A DNA stretch of 64,000 bases. It comes from Shewanella abyssi. GTDB taxonomy: Bacteria > Pseudomonadota > Gammaproteobacteria > Enterobacterales > Shewanellaceae. Of this stretch, positions 41,550-51,490 are shown one piece after another. Positions within the stretch are counted from its first letter, which is position 1. Every line of letters begins with the position of its first letter. The translations under genes and the position numbers were made by a program. The DNA is taken from NCBI RefSeq assembly GCF_023284025.1, contig NZ_JAKIKR010000003.1, forward strand, positions 1 through 64,000. Direction: 5' to 3'. Below the pieces are notes generated by a model, which was not told the origin of the DNA, did no database searches, and worked only from the letters and a program-made list of their open reading frames with translations.

Positions 41550-42278
41550 TTAACCTGCGTTAATAAGCGTGCCTTCTTGCTCGCCCATGATCACGCGGCG
41601 CAATGCGCCAGGTTTATTCATGTTAAACACCAATAATGGCATATTGTGATCTCTGGCCAAAGTAAATGCAGCCAAATCCATAATTTTTAGTTCTTTTTCG
41701 AGCACTTCGTTGTAGCACATTTGGTCGTATTTAACCGCTTCAGGGTTTTTCACTGGATCATCGGAATAGACGCCATCAACCTTAGTGCCTTTAATCACAA
41801 TTTCTGCTTCAATTTCAATACCACGTAAACATGCAGCAGAATCTGTAGTACAAAAAGGATTGCCCGTTCCAGCAGCAAAAATAACAACACGACCTGACTT
41901 TAGCAAACTGATCGCCTCTGCCCAGTTGTAATCATCACAAACACCTTTAAGGGGGATGGCTGACATCAAGCGTGCATTGACATAAGCACGGTGCAATGAA
42001 TCGCGCATTGCTAAGCCATTCATAACGGTAGCAAGCATTCCCATATGGTCACCTACAACACGGTTCATGCCTGCTTTTGCTAAACCTTCTCCACGAAACA
42101 GGTTACCTCCACCAATGACAACACCAACTTGAATACCCAATTCAACAAGTTCTTTGATCTCTTGGCCCATACGATCAAGCACTTTAGGATCGATGCCGAA
42201 GCCCTCATCACCCATTAGCGCTTCACCACTTAGTTTTAAAAGAATACGGCGATAAGCAGGTTTTGGATTGGTAGTCAT
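41550..42278 (-). CDS. pyrH: Uridylate kinase
   Basis: 242 residues, amino-acid kinase fold; [24 protein letters not shown] and [20 protein letters not shown] identify bacterial UMP kinase. It phosphorylates UMP to UDP as a hexamer activated by GTP. Order rpsB-tsf-pyrH-frr is universal among gammaproteobacteria. Confidence 0.98.
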   Translation of the reverse strand: MTTNPKPAYRRILLKLSGEALMGDEGFGIDPKVLDRMGQEIKELVELGIQVGVVIGGGNLFRGEGLAKAGMNRVVGDHMGMLATVMNGLAMRDSLHRAYVNARLMSAIPLKGVCDDYNWAEAISLLKSGRVVIFAAGTGNPFCTTDSAACLRGIEIEAEIVIKGTKVDGVYSDDPVKNPEAVKYDQMCYNEVLEKELKIMDLAAFTLARDHNMPLLVFNMNKPGALRRVIMGEQEGTLINAG

Positions 42279-42380
42279 ATTTATTAGTCCTGATAATGGC
42301 TTTAGGAAATTGTATACTCAAATAGCCTCACAATGCAGTACTCATGTCTAACATCATAAACTTATTTCAGTAAATACAAT

Positions 42381-42407
42381 AAGACCGCAGCTGTTGCTAC
42401 GGTCTTA
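42381..42407 (-). terminator. Hairpin between tsf and pyrH
   Basis: AAGACCG / CGGTCTT with an inner AGC/GCT and a C-A mismatch, 20 bp after the tsf stop. The U-tract on the minus strand is short, so termination may be partial. Confidence 0.5.
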
Positions 42408-42426
42408 TGTTCGCTAAAAAAGGAGA

Positions 42427-43275
42427 TTAACCTTTAGTAGCAGCGATTTGTGCAGCAACTTCAGCAGCAAAATCTTCTTCTTTCTTCGCGATACCTTCGC
42501 CAACTTCTAAACGTACGAAGTTTGAAACAGAAGCGCCTTTCTCTTTAAGAATTGCGCCAACTGTTTTCTTTGGTTCCATGATGTACGCTTGGCCAGTAAG
42601 AGAGATCTCACCGGTGAACTTCTTCATACGACCGAAAACCATTTTCTCAGCAATCTCTGCAGGCTTGCCTTCGTTCATAGCGATTTCGATCTGAAGTGCT
42701 TTCTCTTTTTTAACAAGATCAGCCGGAACATCTTCAGGATTAACGAATTCTGGCTTAGAAGCAGCAACGTGCATTGCAATGTGCTTAAGAGTTTCTTCGT
42801 CAGCTTCACCTGCAACAACAACACCGATACGCTCACCGTGACGGTAAGAAGAAAGGTTTGCACCATCGATGTACTCAATACGACGTACGTTGATGTTTTC
42901 ACCAATTTTAGTCACGAGTGCAACACGGGTTTCTTCAAATTGTGCTTTCAAGTCTTCAATAGTGACTTTAGATGCAGCAGCAACCTCTAGAACAGCGTTA
43001 GCAAATGCTAGGAAGTTTGCGTCTTTTGCAACGAAGTCAGTTTGACAGTTAACTTCTAAAAGCACAGCGTAACCTTCGCCATTCTTAATAAGGATAGTAC
43101 CTTCAGCAGCGATGTTACCTGCTTTTTTAGCAGCCTTGGCAGCACCGCTCTTACGCATGGCATCAATCGCAAGTTCGATGTCACCATCAGTTTCAGTCAA
43201 TGCTTTCTTACAGTCCATCATGCCAGCGCCAGTGCGGTCACGAAGTTCTTTAACTTGGGCAGCAGTAATTGCCAT
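42427..43275 (-). CDS. tsf: Elongation factor Ts
   Basis: 282 residues from ATG 43275 with GAGG upstream; the frame extends further but the first 20 residues would lie over the rpsB-tsf terminator and have no homology. N-terminal [20 protein letters not shown] and [14 protein letters not shown] are conserved nucleotide-exchange elements. It regenerates EF-Tu-GTP. Confidence 0.98.
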   Translation of the reverse strand: MAITAAQVKELRDRTGAGMMDCKKALTETDGDIELAIDAMRKSGAAKAAKKAGNIAAEGTILIKNGEGYAVLLEVNCQTDFVAKDANFLAFANAVLEVAAASKVTIEDLKAQFEETRVALVTKIGENINVRRIEYIDGANLSSYRHGERIGVVVAGEADEETLKHIAMHVAASKPEFVNPEDVPADLVKKEKALQIEIAMNEGKPAEIAEKMVFGRMKKFTGEISLTGQAYIMEPKKTVGAILKEKGASVSNFVRLEVGEGIAKKEEDFAAEVAAQIAATKG

Positions 43276-43316
43276 TGTTAAATCCTCTACAAATAATTCT
43301 TCAAATTCAATAGATA

Positions 43317-43356
43317 TAAAACAGGGGCCTCCCACCTAAGATGAGAGCGCCCCTGT
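43317..43356 (-). terminator. Terminator/attenuator between rpsB and tsf
   Basis: ACAGGGGC (43321-43328) pairs with GCCCCTGT (43349-43356), with additional CTC/GAG pairing, followed on the minus strand by TTTATAT. A partial terminator in this gap is also known in E. coli and adjusts the S2:EF-Ts ratio. Confidence 0.75.
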
Positions 43357-43407
43357 TTACCAATCAAGTACCTTGGTTAATAAGGGCGATGAAAATCATC
43401 AACCTTA

Positions 43408-44136
43408 TTATTCAGCTTCTACGAAACCGTCTTGCTCAGCTTGAACAGCTAGGTCTTGGTTACGACCTGCTTTAGCAGCAGTAGCAACAGACTCAGTGTA
43501 TAAACGGATAGAACGCATAGCATCATCATTACCAGGAATGATGTAGTTGATACCGTCTGGAGAAGAGTTAGTATCAACAACAGCAACAACTGGAATACCT
43601 AAGTTGTTAGCTTCTTTAATCGCAATATGCTCGTGGTCAGCACCGATAACGAAGATCACGTCTGGAAGACCAGCCATGTTCTTGATACCACCAAGAGATT
43701 TATCTAGTTTCTCAAGTTCACGAGTACGCATTAGCGCTTCTTTCTTAGTAAGCTTGTCGAAAGTACCGTCAATTGACTGGCTTTCAAGATCTTTAAGACG
43801 CTTAATTGATTGACGAACTGTTTTCCAGTTAGTCAACATACCACCTAACCAACGGTGATCAACGTAGAACTGGTCACAAGAAGTAGCAGATTCTTTGATT
43901 GCTTCACTCGCAGCACGTTTAGTACCAACGAAAAGAACCTTACCTTTCTTAGAAGCGATGTTGCTGATAAACGCTAGTGCTTCATTGAACATAGGCACTG
44001 TGTGCTCTAGGTTAATGATATGAACGCCGTTACGTGCGCCAAAGATGAATGGCTTCATCTTTGGGTTCCAGTAACGAGTTTGGTGACCGAAGTGAACACC
44101 GGCTTGAAGCATGTCGCGCATTGAAACTGTAGTCAT
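43408..44136 (-). CDS. rpsB: 30S ribosomal protein S2
   Basis: 242 residues from ATG 44136 ([20 protein letters not shown]), with AAGG 9 bp upstream; an upstream in-frame extension would be read through the structured leader. E. coli S2 has 241 residues. [19 protein letters not shown] and [14 protein letters not shown] are universal S2 motifs. Confidence 0.98.
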   Translation of the reverse strand: MTTVSMRDMLQAGVHFGHQTRYWNPKMKPFIFGARNGVHIINLEHTVPMFNEALAFISNIASKKGKVLFVGTKRAASEAIKESATSCDQFYVDHRWLGGMLTNWKTVRQSIKRLKDLESQSIDGTFDKLTKKEALMRTRELEKLDKSLGGIKNMAGLPDVIFVIGADHEHIAIKEANNLGIPVVAVVDTNSSPDGINYIIPGNDDAMRSIRLYTESVATAAKAGRNQDLAVQAEQDGFVEAE

Positions 44137-44230
44137 TTTATTTACCTTAAGTTTTAGGGGGTTAGACCTCCACATATCCCATACCTTCGACCCGGTTAAG
44201 GGCACCCCGAAGAATGTGTCGATATGTGTG
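44137..44230 (-). promoter_or_regulatory. rpsB leader with conserved S2-type structured element
   Basis: On the minus strand CACATATC (44228-44221) pairs with GATATGTG (44178-44171). Inside is a second stem CTTCG/CGAAG enclosing GGGTGCCC and ACCGGGT. The following GGAGG-containing stretch resembles the end of the E. coli rpsB 5' UTR, which mediates autoregulation by S2. The structure is seen directly; the regulation is inferred from the E. coli precedent. Confidence 0.65.
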
Positions 44231-44431
44231 TGATTTAGTATTTATCGATAGCCATGTATAATGACCGTAATCTTGACCCAGTCGAATCACTCGAAGTGGA
44301 ACGAACAAGAGTCAAGCATAACGGCGCGCTTTATACCATATTATGAAAAAAAACACAAATATTGACGTCGTTTTAAGGCATAATCCTCCTATTGTAATGA
44401 CGACAACTTAAAAGATATAAGAGACATTTAA

Positions 44432-45232
44432 ATGAGTATAGTAATTAAGACAGCTGAAGAGATTGAAAAAATGCGTGCTGCAGGCAAACTTGCAGCGCAA
44501 GTACTCGAAATGGTTGCCCCGTATGTCAAAGCTGGCGTCACCACCAATCAACTAAATGATATCTGTGCCAAGTTCACTGAAGAAAACGCTGCAATCTCTG
44601 CTCCGCTTGATTACCACGGTTTTCCTAAATCGATCTGCACCTCGGTTAATGACGTCATTTGTCACGGTATCCCTAATGACAAACCACTTAGTGACGGTGA
44701 TATCATCAATATCGACATCACAGTCATTCTAAATGGTTTTCATGGTGATACTTCTAAGATGTTTTTTATCGGTGACGTTAGCCCTAAAAACACTCGCCTT
44801 TGCCGTATTGCACAAGAAAGCCTCTATGCCAGCATTAAGAAAGTCCGCCCGGGCATGAAATTAGGTGAAATTGGTACTTTAATCGAAAAATTCATCAAGT
44901 CTAAAAAGACGGGATTGGAAAAGTACAGCATAGTAACCGACTATTGCGGCCACGGTATTGGCGCGGTATTCCATGAAGAGCCACAAGTAATGCATTACAA
45001 AAACAATGATAAAACCGTACTTCGCCCAGGTATGTGCTTTACCATAGAGCCAATGATCAATGCAGGCCGTCACACTAGCGTACTCGACAAGACAGACAAC
45101 TGGACTGTCACCACATCAGATGGCAAAAACTCTGCACAATGGGAGCACACACTACTGGTCACTAAAACCGGTGTGGAAGTGCTAACATTACGCGAAGAGG
45201 AAAAAGACTTACCTCGTATCATTAATCATTAA
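44432..45232 (+). CDS. map: Methionine aminopeptidase, type I
   Basis: 266 residues (E. coli 264). NDVICHGIPNDKPLSDGDII, VTDYCGHGIGAVFHEEPQV and CFTIEPMI carry the metal-binding Asp, His and Glu residues. It removes initiator Met. It is divergent from rpsB, the usual gammaproteobacterial arrangement, followed by its own terminator. Confidence 0.98.
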   Translation: MSIVIKTAEEIEKMRAAGKLAAQVLEMVAPYVKAGVTTNQLNDICAKFTEENAAISAPLDYHGFPKSICTSVNDVICHGIPNDKPLSDGDIINIDITVILNGFHGDTSKMFFIGDVSPKNTRLCRIAQESLYASIKKVRPGMKLGEIGTLIEKFIKSKKTGLEKYSIVTDYCGHGIGAVFHEEPQVMHYKNNDKTVLRPGMCFTIEPMINAGRHTSVLDKTDNWTVTTSDGKNSAQWEHTLLVTKTGVEVLTLREEEKDLPRIINH

Positions 45233-45255
45233 ACGATTCGGGGTCGTCGATTTAA

Positions 45256-45281
45256 AGTGCGTGAATCATCACGCCTTTTTT
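45256..45281 (+). terminator. Rho-independent terminator after map
   Basis: GCGTGA / TCACGC stem, loop ATCA, then six Ts (45276-45281). Confidence 0.75.
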
Positions 45282-45446
45282 GTATTGTTTTTCGCAAATT
45301 CAAACCTCTAAATAAGTACATTATCCCTAAAACCTTACTGCTGCTCATCCCGATATGATTTATGGCAATAAAGCGCTTCAAATTTACTTTTATTGCATAG
45401 ATAATCACAGCACACCAATGACAGTAACGCATTAAAGAAAATATTA

Positions 45447-48002
45447 ATGAACAGTGCCCAAACAGCAAAAAGCGTTCTTATCGATTTAAACAACACATTA
45501 CTCGATACGTTTAATGACAGATCGGATATTCGTGCGATCGTAAGCGAGCGCTGCCAGCATGTCGATGCACTGTTAAAAAAAGAGTGGTTGTCACATGGCT
45601 TACAGCTATTCCCGATTGCACTCATTGCGGTTGGTGGCTATGGCCGCGGCGAATTACACCCACAATCGGATGTCGATTTGCTGTTTCTTACTGAAGGTGA
45701 ACTGACGGCTGACGCAGAACAAGCATTGAGTGCATTTATTGCCTTTCTTTGGGATGTGGGTCTAGAAGTTGGTCACAGTGTTCGCTCCATAGAAGAAACT
45801 CTTTCGCTGGGACGTGCAGATATTACCATTGCAACCAATCTACTTGAATCTCGCTTACTATGTGGCCCACAAGTACTCTTTAGCCGCCTTTATTATGATA
45901 TCCGCCAAGATGATTTTTGGCCAAGTAGCGACTTTTATGTCGCTAAACGTGACGAACAAATTGTCCGCCACGCAAAAGCCAATGCATTTGATTTAGAGCC
46001 CAATTTAAAGAGCTGCCCTGGTGGGCTACGCGACATTCAAACCGTCGCTTGGGTAGCAATGCGACACTTTAATGCTGAAAAACTTGAAGACCTGGTGGTA
46101 TATGATTTTCTTGAGCCTCATGAACTAGACGAATTGCTCGAATGCCAAGATTTTTTGTGGCAATTACGCTGCTGCTTGCACCTGATCTCCGGACGAGATG
46201 AGAACAGACTGCTATTTGATTTGCAGCCACAAGTTGCAGATTTAATGGGATATGAAAACAAAACTCAACTTGCTGTAGAGCAGATGATGAAACGTTATTA
46301 CCGCACAGTTAGGCGTGTAATGGAACTCAATCAAATGTTGTTGCAACTTTTTAAACGCGCTACGTTAGGCCATATTAAAGCCTTAGACGTGGTCGCCATT
46401 AATAGTCAATTCCAGCGACGTGGGAAATTTATAGAGAGCCTTTATCCTGAGCTGTTTGATACACCAGAGAACATTCTGCACTTATTTCTCTGCGTTGCTA
46501 AAAACTCAAATGTAAAATCTATTTATGCCGTGACTTTACGCAGTCTAAGGCTAGCCAGAAGAACGCTAAAACACCCCCTCATCTTTAATGAACAATGCCG
46601 CGAACTGTTTATGGAAATATTGCGTCACCCACGTGGTATTGTGTCATTATCGTTAATGCATAAGCATGGGATTTTATCAGCCTACCTCCCCGCATGGAGA
46701 AGTATTGAAGGGCAGATGCAATTCGATCTTTTCCATGCTTACACCGTTGATGAACACACCCATAGACTGCTGCTCAATATCGATCGTTTTTCACAACCTG
46801 AACAAAAAGAAGAATTCCCTCTCGGTTCGGTACTGATCAATCAGCTGCCTAAAAAGGGGCTACTCGTACTCGCGGCTATTTTTCATGATATCGGTAAAGG
46901 GCGAGGTGGTGATCACAGTAAATTAGGTGCCGTTGACGCGCTCGAATTTTGTAAACTGCACGGCATGAACGACCATGACGGAAGACTTGTCAGCTGGCTA
47001 GTAGATAACCACCTAGTGATGTCAGTCACCGCCCAAAGACGCGACATATCAGATCCTGATGTCATTAGTGATTTTGCGGAAAAAGTGCGTGATAGCGTGC
47101 ATCTCAGTTACCTTTACTGCCTGACGGTGGCTGATATATGTGCCACTAATGAAAAAACTTGGAACAGCTGGAAAGGCTCCTTATTACGTGAACTCTACTT
47201 TTCAACACAAAGGGTGTTAGCGAGAGGCAAAGAAAAGCCCGTTGACATCAGAGCCCGCGTCCGTGAGCACCAAGCAAAAGTAAAAAAAGATCTTATACGC
47301 CGCGGGATTAAAGAGAAAGATTTAGATGCATTATGGCAACGATTTAAAGCCGACTACTTCCTGCGTCATCAGCCGAATCAAATTGCTTGGCATGCAGAAG
47401 CCATTATCAAGCACAAGAGTGAAGACATACTGGTGCTCATCTCTAAACACACCACTAGAGGCGGTACAGAGCTGTTCATATACGGCAAAGATAAACCTAA
47501 GCTATTCGCCACCGTAATGGCGATTTTAGACAACAAAAATATTAACGTACATGACGCCACAGTTATGACCTCGAAAGATAAATACGCGCTAGACTCTTTT
47601 GTTATTTTAGAACAAGATGGCAAGCCCGTTTCGCAGCTATCGCGGATCCAAGGCATTAAGAAAACGTTAATTAAAGCCTTAAGCAGTGATACGCCAAAGT
47701 TGCCAAAGTTTAGAAAACTATCAAGAAAGATGAAACCTTTTAAAGTAGCGACGCAAGTCAGTTTCCCTCCTACCCGCCGTCATGGTACAAGTATGATGGA
47801 GCTCATTGCATTAGATTCACCAGGACTACTAGCCAGAATAGGTGAAGTCTTGTATCGCTGCGAAATCCGATTATTAGCAGCGAAAATCACCACTATCGGT
47901 GAGCGAGCGGAAGATTTCTTTTTGTTGCAAACCGCTGAAGACGAACAGTTAGATGAAGCGCAACAAATCAAATTACGAAAAGCACTCACCAGTGCTCTTT
48001 AA
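45447..48002 (+). CDS. glnD: Bifunctional uridylyltransferase/uridylyl-removing enzyme GlnD
   Basis: 851 residues (E. coli 890). Nucleotidyltransferase domain with [19 protein letters not shown] (about 69-87), helical middle domain, HD domain with [16 protein letters not shown] (about 480-495), two C-terminal ACT domains (about 670-850). It uridylylates PII when glutamine is low and reverses it when high. The map-glnD-dapD order matches E. coli. Confidence 0.97.
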   Translation: MNSAQTAKSVLIDLNNTLLDTFNDRSDIRAIVSERCQHVDALLKKEWLSHGLQLFPIALIAVGGYGRGELHPQSDVDLLFLTEGELTADAEQALSAFIAFLWDVGLEVGHSVRSIEETLSLGRADITIATNLLESRLLCGPQVLFSRLYYDIRQDDFWPSSDFYVAKRDEQIVRHAKANAFDLEPNLKSCPGGLRDIQTVAWVAMRHFNAEKLEDLVVYDFLEPHELDELLECQDFLWQLRCCLHLISGRDENRLLFDLQPQVADLMGYENKTQLAVEQMMKRYYRTVRRVMELNQMLLQLFKRATLGHIKALDVVAINSQFQRRGKFIESLYPELFDTPENILHLFLCVAKNSNVKSIYAVTLRSLRLARRTLKHPLIFNEQCRELFMEILRHPRGIVSLSLMHKHGILSAYLPAWRSIEGQMQFDLFHAYTVDEHTHRLLLNIDRFSQPEQKEEFPLGSVLINQLPKKGLLVLAAIFHDIGKGRGGDHSKLGAVDALEFCKLHGMNDHDGRLVSWLVDNHLVMSVTAQRRDISDPDVISDFAEKVRDSVHLSYLYCLTVADICATNEKTWNSWKGSLLRELYFSTQRVLARGKEKPVDIRARVREHQAKVKKDLIRRGIKEKDLDALWQRFKADYFLRHQPNQIAWHAEAIIKHKSEDILVLISKHTTRGGTELFIYGKDKPKLFATVMAILDNKNINVHDATVMTSKDKYALDSFVILEQDGKPVSQLSRIQGIKKTLIKALSSDTPKLPKFRKLSRKMKPFKVATQVSFPPTRRHGTSMMELIALDSPGLLARIGEVLYRCEIRLLAAKITTIGERAEDFFLLQTAEDEQLDEAQQIKLRKALTSAL

Positions 48003-48036
48003 ACTTATGACTAAACGATAATACCGGGAGAAGTTA

Positions 48037-48861
48037 ATGGAAGCTTTACGCCAACGTATAGAGGCGGCTTTTGAGGCTCGCGCTGAAATTACCCCAGCAT
48101 CAGTAGAACCGAGTGTTCGCGCTGATGTTGAGAAAGTCATTGCAATGCTAGATAAAGGCGAAGCAAGAGTCGCAGAAAAAATTGATGGCGAATGGCATGT
48201 GCACCAATGGCTAAAAAAAGCAGTGCTACTCTCGTTCCGTATCTTTGATAATGGTGTGATCGATGGCGGCGAAACCAAGTACTTCGATAAAGTACCCATG
48301 AAATTTGCCGACTATGATGAAGCTCGTTTCAGAGCAGAAGCGATCCGTGTCGTACCACCTGCTACTGTACGTAAAGGTTCATTTATCGGCAGAAATACCG
48401 TTTTGATGCCCTCTTACGTCAACCTTGGCGCTTATGTGGATGAAGGGTCTATGGTTGATACTTGGGCTACAGTAGGCTCTTGTGCCCAAATTGGTAAGAA
48501 CGTACATTTATCTGGCGGTGTGGGCATTGGTGGCGTGCTAGAGCCATTACAAGCCGGTCCTACGATTATTGAAGACAACTGTTTCATTGGCGCACGTTCA
48601 GAAATAGTTGAAGGCGTGATTGTTGAAGAAGGCAGCGTTATCTCAATGGGTGTTTATATCGGCCAGAGCACACGTATTTTTGATCGTGAGACCGGTGAAG
48701 TTCACTATGGTCGTGTTCCAGCTGGCTCTGTCGTCGTCTCTGGTAATCTACCTTCAAAATGTGGCACATACAGCTTGTATGCCGCTATCATTGTAAAGAA
48801 AGTTGATGCTAAGACTCGTAGTAAAGTCGGCATCAACGAGCTGTTACGCATCGTTGACTAA
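48037..48861 (+). CDS. dapD: Tetrahydrodipicolinate N-succinyltransferase
   Basis: 274 residues, same as E. coli. Helical N-terminus, left-handed beta helix (about 100-230) with SWAT-like [20 protein letters not shown] and GGVLEPLQA. It succinylates tetrahydrodipicolinate in lysine/diaminopimelate synthesis. GGGAG precedes ATG 48037, 34 bp after glnD. Confidence 0.98.
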   Translation: MEALRQRIEAAFEARAEITPASVEPSVRADVEKVIAMLDKGEARVAEKIDGEWHVHQWLKKAVLLSFRIFDNGVIDGGETKYFDKVPMKFADYDEARFRAEAIRVVPPATVRKGSFIGRNTVLMPSYVNLGAYVDEGSMVDTWATVGSCAQIGKNVHLSGGVGIGGVLEPLQAGPTIIEDNCFIGARSEIVEGVIVEEGSVISMGVYIGQSTRIFDRETGEVHYGRVPAGSVVVSGNLPSKCGTYSLYAAIIVKKVDAKTRSKVGINELLRIVD

Positions 48862-48882
48862 CTTTGTTTGATAGTGTTATTG

Positions 48883-48909
48883 AAATCCCACTCCTTAGTG
48901 GGATTTTTT
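48883..48909 (+). terminator. Rho-independent terminator after dapD
   Basis: AAATCCCACT / AGTGGGATTT, perfect 10-bp stem with CCTT loop and a T-run to 48908. Confidence 0.88.
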
Positions 48910-49073
48910 GTATCCGCTGAAATACCTTCCGAAATGAAACATCTTGTAACCCACAGTCATACAATGAACCAAATTCCACACTTTGATACAGTTATCTACA
49001 CAATGGTTACAATATTTTTCATGTGATGAGCTTTACTCAATGGTGAACCCCAATGGAAGAGTAGGAGCATGAC

Positions 49074-49415
49074 ATGATCAAGACACTCGCGATAGCCGTT
49101 GCCGCGCTAGCAATGACATTTAGCGCTAATGCTGCAATGACACCTCATATGGAAACCGCACTCATATCAGTTTGTAAAGCTGGAGCCAGTAACCGCAACT
49201 ATCAATTCAACAACACAATGAAGAGCTACCGTATCAATAAAAGTCGAATCTTTCCAAGACTGGTTTGTAATGGTGAGTCATTTTACAATTTTGCTCTAAA
49301 TGCTGGCGCTGACAAAACGGCGGCAAAAATTGCGCCCTACGCTAGAGGTACTGTGACGATTAAAGATATTGCCCAAACAGAACAAGACAACGATCTTTAC
49401 GTTGTTAATTTCTAA
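49074..49415 (+). CDS. DUF3718 domain-containing exported protein
   Basis: 113 residues. Signal peptide to about residue 21 (ALAMTFSANA|AM), then a DUF3718 core: ALISVCKAGASNRNYQFNNT and IFPRLVCNGESFYNFALNAG, with two conserved cysteines that could form a disulfide in the periplasm. Function is unknown. ATG 49074 follows AGTAGGAGCATGAC, giving a good ribosome site. Monocistronic, with its own terminator shared with purU. Confidence 0.85.
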   Translation: MIKTLAIAVAALAMTFSANAAMTPHMETALISVCKAGASNRNYQFNNTMKSYRINKSRIFPRLVCNGESFYNFALNAGADKTAAKIAPYARGTVTIKDIAQTEQDNDLYVVNF

Positions 49416-49443
49416 ATCACTTTTTAAAAATAGCAGCAAAAAG

Positions 49444-49472
49444 AAGAAAGAGACTGCGGTCTCTTTTCTTGT
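49444..49472. terminator. Bidirectional terminator between DUF3718 gene and purU
   Basis: AAGAGAC (448-454 of the 49 kb block) and GTCTCTT (459-465) with a TGCG loop, extended by A-rich and T-rich flanks, so it can end both convergent transcripts. Confidence 0.7.
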
Positions 49473-49483
49473 TATGCACCTAG

Positions 49484-50317
49484 CTAAAAAACCACCGTTT
49501 TGTTGCCATAGACAACCACCTCTTCATTAATGACCAGTTGCAACGCCTTACTGAGTACGCTTTTTTCTACATCGCGGCCACATTTAGAGAGTGCTTCCAC
49601 GCTATAACTATGATCAACAGAGATAACGTCTTGCTTAATGATCGGGCCCTCATCCAATGAGTTGGTCACAAAGTGAGCCGTAGCACCGATTATTTTGACG
49701 CCCCGCTCCCAAGCCTGTCGATAGGGTGACGCGCCGATAAAAGCAGGTAAGAAAGAGTGATGGATATTGATGATCTTATCTGGAAATTGACGCACAAACT
49801 CAGGCGTTAATACACGCATAAATTTAGCAAGTACAACGTACTCGGGATCGTAGCCATTGATAACCTTCAACATTGCTTGCTCATGTTGATTACGATCGAT
49901 ATTTTCATGGCTAATATAATGAAATGGCACATCAAACTTTTCAGTCAAAGGTGCTAGCAGATCGTAATTACCGATAACAGCAACAATCTCAGCATCTAGG
50001 GCACCCGAATACGACTTAATGAGCAAATCACCAATGCAATGTGCTTCTTTAGTCACCATCACCACGATACGTTTTTTGCCTACAGCTACTAATTTAGTAT
50101 GATTTTTAGTCGGTAGTACATTCTGTAGTTCAGCTAACAATCTAGCAGGTTCAAAAATGCCTTCAAGTTCCGTCCGCATAAAGAAACGTCCTTGAGCATT
50201 ATCTACAAATTCGCTATTTTTAACGATGTTGAGGCCGTGTGCAAAACACACCCCAGTAATCTTAGTGATAAGTCCTGGCGCATCGGCACAGTCTATAATC
50301 AGTACCTTTCGTTCCAT
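49484..50317 (-). CDS. purU: Formyltetrahydrofolate deformylase
   Basis: 277 residues (E. coli 280). N-terminal ACT domain (about 4-80) and a formyltransferase-type hydrolase domain with INIHHSFLPAFIGASPYRQA and GATAHFVTNSLDEGPII, which carry the catalytic Asn/His/Asp set. It releases formate from 10-formyl-THF to balance one-carbon pools. Start MERKVLIIDCADAPGL fits the family. Confidence 0.96.
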   Translation of the reverse strand: MERKVLIIDCADAPGLITKITGVCFAHGLNIVKNSEFVDNAQGRFFMRTELEGIFEPARLLAELQNVLPTKNHTKLVAVGKKRIVVMVTKEAHCIGDLLIKSYSGALDAEIVAVIGNYDLLAPLTEKFDVPFHYISHENIDRNQHEQAMLKVINGYDPEYVVLAKFMRVLTPEFVRQFPDKIINIHHSFLPAFIGASPYRQAWERGVKIIGATAHFVTNSLDEGPIIKQDVISVDHSYSVEALSKCGRDVEKSVLSKALQLVINEEVVVYGNKTVVF

Positions 50318-50743
50318 ATGCCCTCTCTATCTTTAGACGCACATACCTTGAGTGACATGAGCCAATGCCAACATAAATGTCTTAATTAGCGAAAACAACC
50401 GAGGCTAAACAATAAGCCAGATAAATAGCGAAGCTATTGTCAAAGCGTTAATTATCTGTCTTGTTTAATGAAGAAACATCAATAAATACCGCGATTAAGC
50501 TAATAATGTCAGCGATATATTTGGCAGCTTAGTTATACAATGGAGTTTAAAGGTGGCAGAAATAAGGAGAGTCGCAAATTGTTTTTGCAGGCTTGCTACC
50601 ATTGGAAAGAAGTTAACATGAGCAAAATAGCAGACTTGATGAAGTTATTATAAAACCAAAATCTTATAGCGCTAACGCTTTATGAACTATGTTTCAGCAA
50701 TAAGGAGCTCATTTGGCTGTCCAATTTGGCTCCTAAAATAATA
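50318..50743. other. Intergenic region between purU and yqcA
   Basis: 426 bp, AT-rich. It holds the upstream region of purU, a possible 37-codon reading frame at 50540-50653 listed separately, and near its right end an imperfect hairpin AGGAGC...GGCTCCT (50703-50734) that may terminate yqcA. No tRNA or repeat was seen. Confidence 0.5.
50540..50653 (+). CDS. Possible 37-residue small protein
   Basis: ATG 50540 to TAA 50651-50653 reads MEFKGGRNKESRKLFLQACY then HWKEVNMSKIADLMKLL, a basic amphipathic peptide. There is no ribosome site before the ATG, but AAGGAG (50564-50569) stands 9 bp before an in-frame TTG (50579), and a third start (ATG 50618) follows GGAAAGAAG. Nothing is recognised. It may be chance or a gene remnant. 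Confidence 0.22.
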   Translation: MEFKGGRNKESRKLFLQACYHWKEVNMSKIADLMKLL

Positions 50744-51208
50744 TTAAGCTGCGAGGTCTTTATCAATCAACTTGTTCCAGCTAGGCAACCAAGCTAACGC
50801 TTCAACTTCTGGTTCCATGGTTTCACAGGCATCGATCTTTAAGAAATCACCTAAACGTTGTGCACCAAGCTCTTCAAATAACGCCGCTAGTTGCTCTGCT
50901 GCACCGCAAAAAGTTTCATAACTTGAATCCCCTAATCCAATCACGCCAAATTTTAGCTCAGGCAAGTAAGGAGCTTTAGATTGCATATCGTAGAACCATG
51001 CTTGGATATCATCAGGGAGATCGCCTTGGCCTGTTGTAGAACAGATAAGCAATAGCAATTCATCTTGAGGAGGGACAAAACCCACAAGCTCATCGCTTTG
51101 ATATAACACAGCTTCACGGCCTAAATCTGTTAAGGCCTGCTGTAGAGTTTCGGCGACGTACTGCGCGCCACCATAAACTGTTCCAAAAACTAGATTCACT
51201 TTTTTCAT
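50744..51208 (-). CDS. yqcA: Flavodoxin-like protein YqcA
   Basis: 154 residues, MioC/YqcA-type short flavodoxin. FGTVYGGAQYVAE is the FMN phosphate loop, LLICSTTGQGDLPDD and GLGDSSYETFCGAAEQL bind the isoalloxazine ring. An electron carrier of unknown partner. The order yqcC-truC-yqcA is conserved with E. coli, although here 278 bp separate it from truC. Confidence 0.88.
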   Translation of the reverse strand: MKKVNLVFGTVYGGAQYVAETLQQALTDLGREAVLYQSDELVGFVPPQDELLLLICSTTGQGDLPDDIQAWFYDMQSKAPYLPELKFGVIGLGDSSYETFCGAAEQLAALFEELGAQRLGDFLKIDACETMEPEVEALAWLPSWNKLIDKDLAA

Positions 51209-51319
51209 GTTTTACTTCGCCTAAAAGCCATTTAGCTATATCCTTAACATACTGTATCGATGAACATTGCTGCAAGCCTCGCAGCAATTAAAAGTGAATG
51301 TGTACTAGGATGAGCCGTA

Positions 51320-51490
51320 ATGAGACACTCTTGCAGACAAAAACATCGTAAACATCTTAACCGCTCAGCACATATCAGAAGAATGTGCTATTTCCATACC
51401 GTAAAAAATCTAAAGTCTTTGCAACTCGCCTATGATAATGCCCAAACTTCGGCTGCCGAGTTAAAAGACCGCTGTAAGCCTATCTGTTAA
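51320..51490 (+). CDS. Candidate 56-residue small protein in the yqcA-truC gap
   Basis: ATG 51320 to TAA 51488-51490. AGGA (51307-51310) is 9 bp upstream, a correct Shine-Dalgarno spacing. The product starts MRHSCRQKHRKHLNRSAHIR, is strongly basic in the first half, and ends LKDRCKPIC with a CxxxC; four cysteines in all. It is transcribed opposite to truC and yqcA and its stop overlaps the end of truC by four bases. No family is recognised; could be a small basic protein or a chance frame. Confidence 0.35.
   Translation: MRHSCRQKHRKHLNRSAHIRRMCYFHTVKNLKSLQLAYDNAQTSAAELKDRCKPIC

Noticed and set aside
44137..44205. N-terminal extension of rpsB and similar extension of tsf (43276-43335)
   Set aside because: Both extensions run over structured regulatory RNA and have no homology; internal ATGs have proper ribosome sites.
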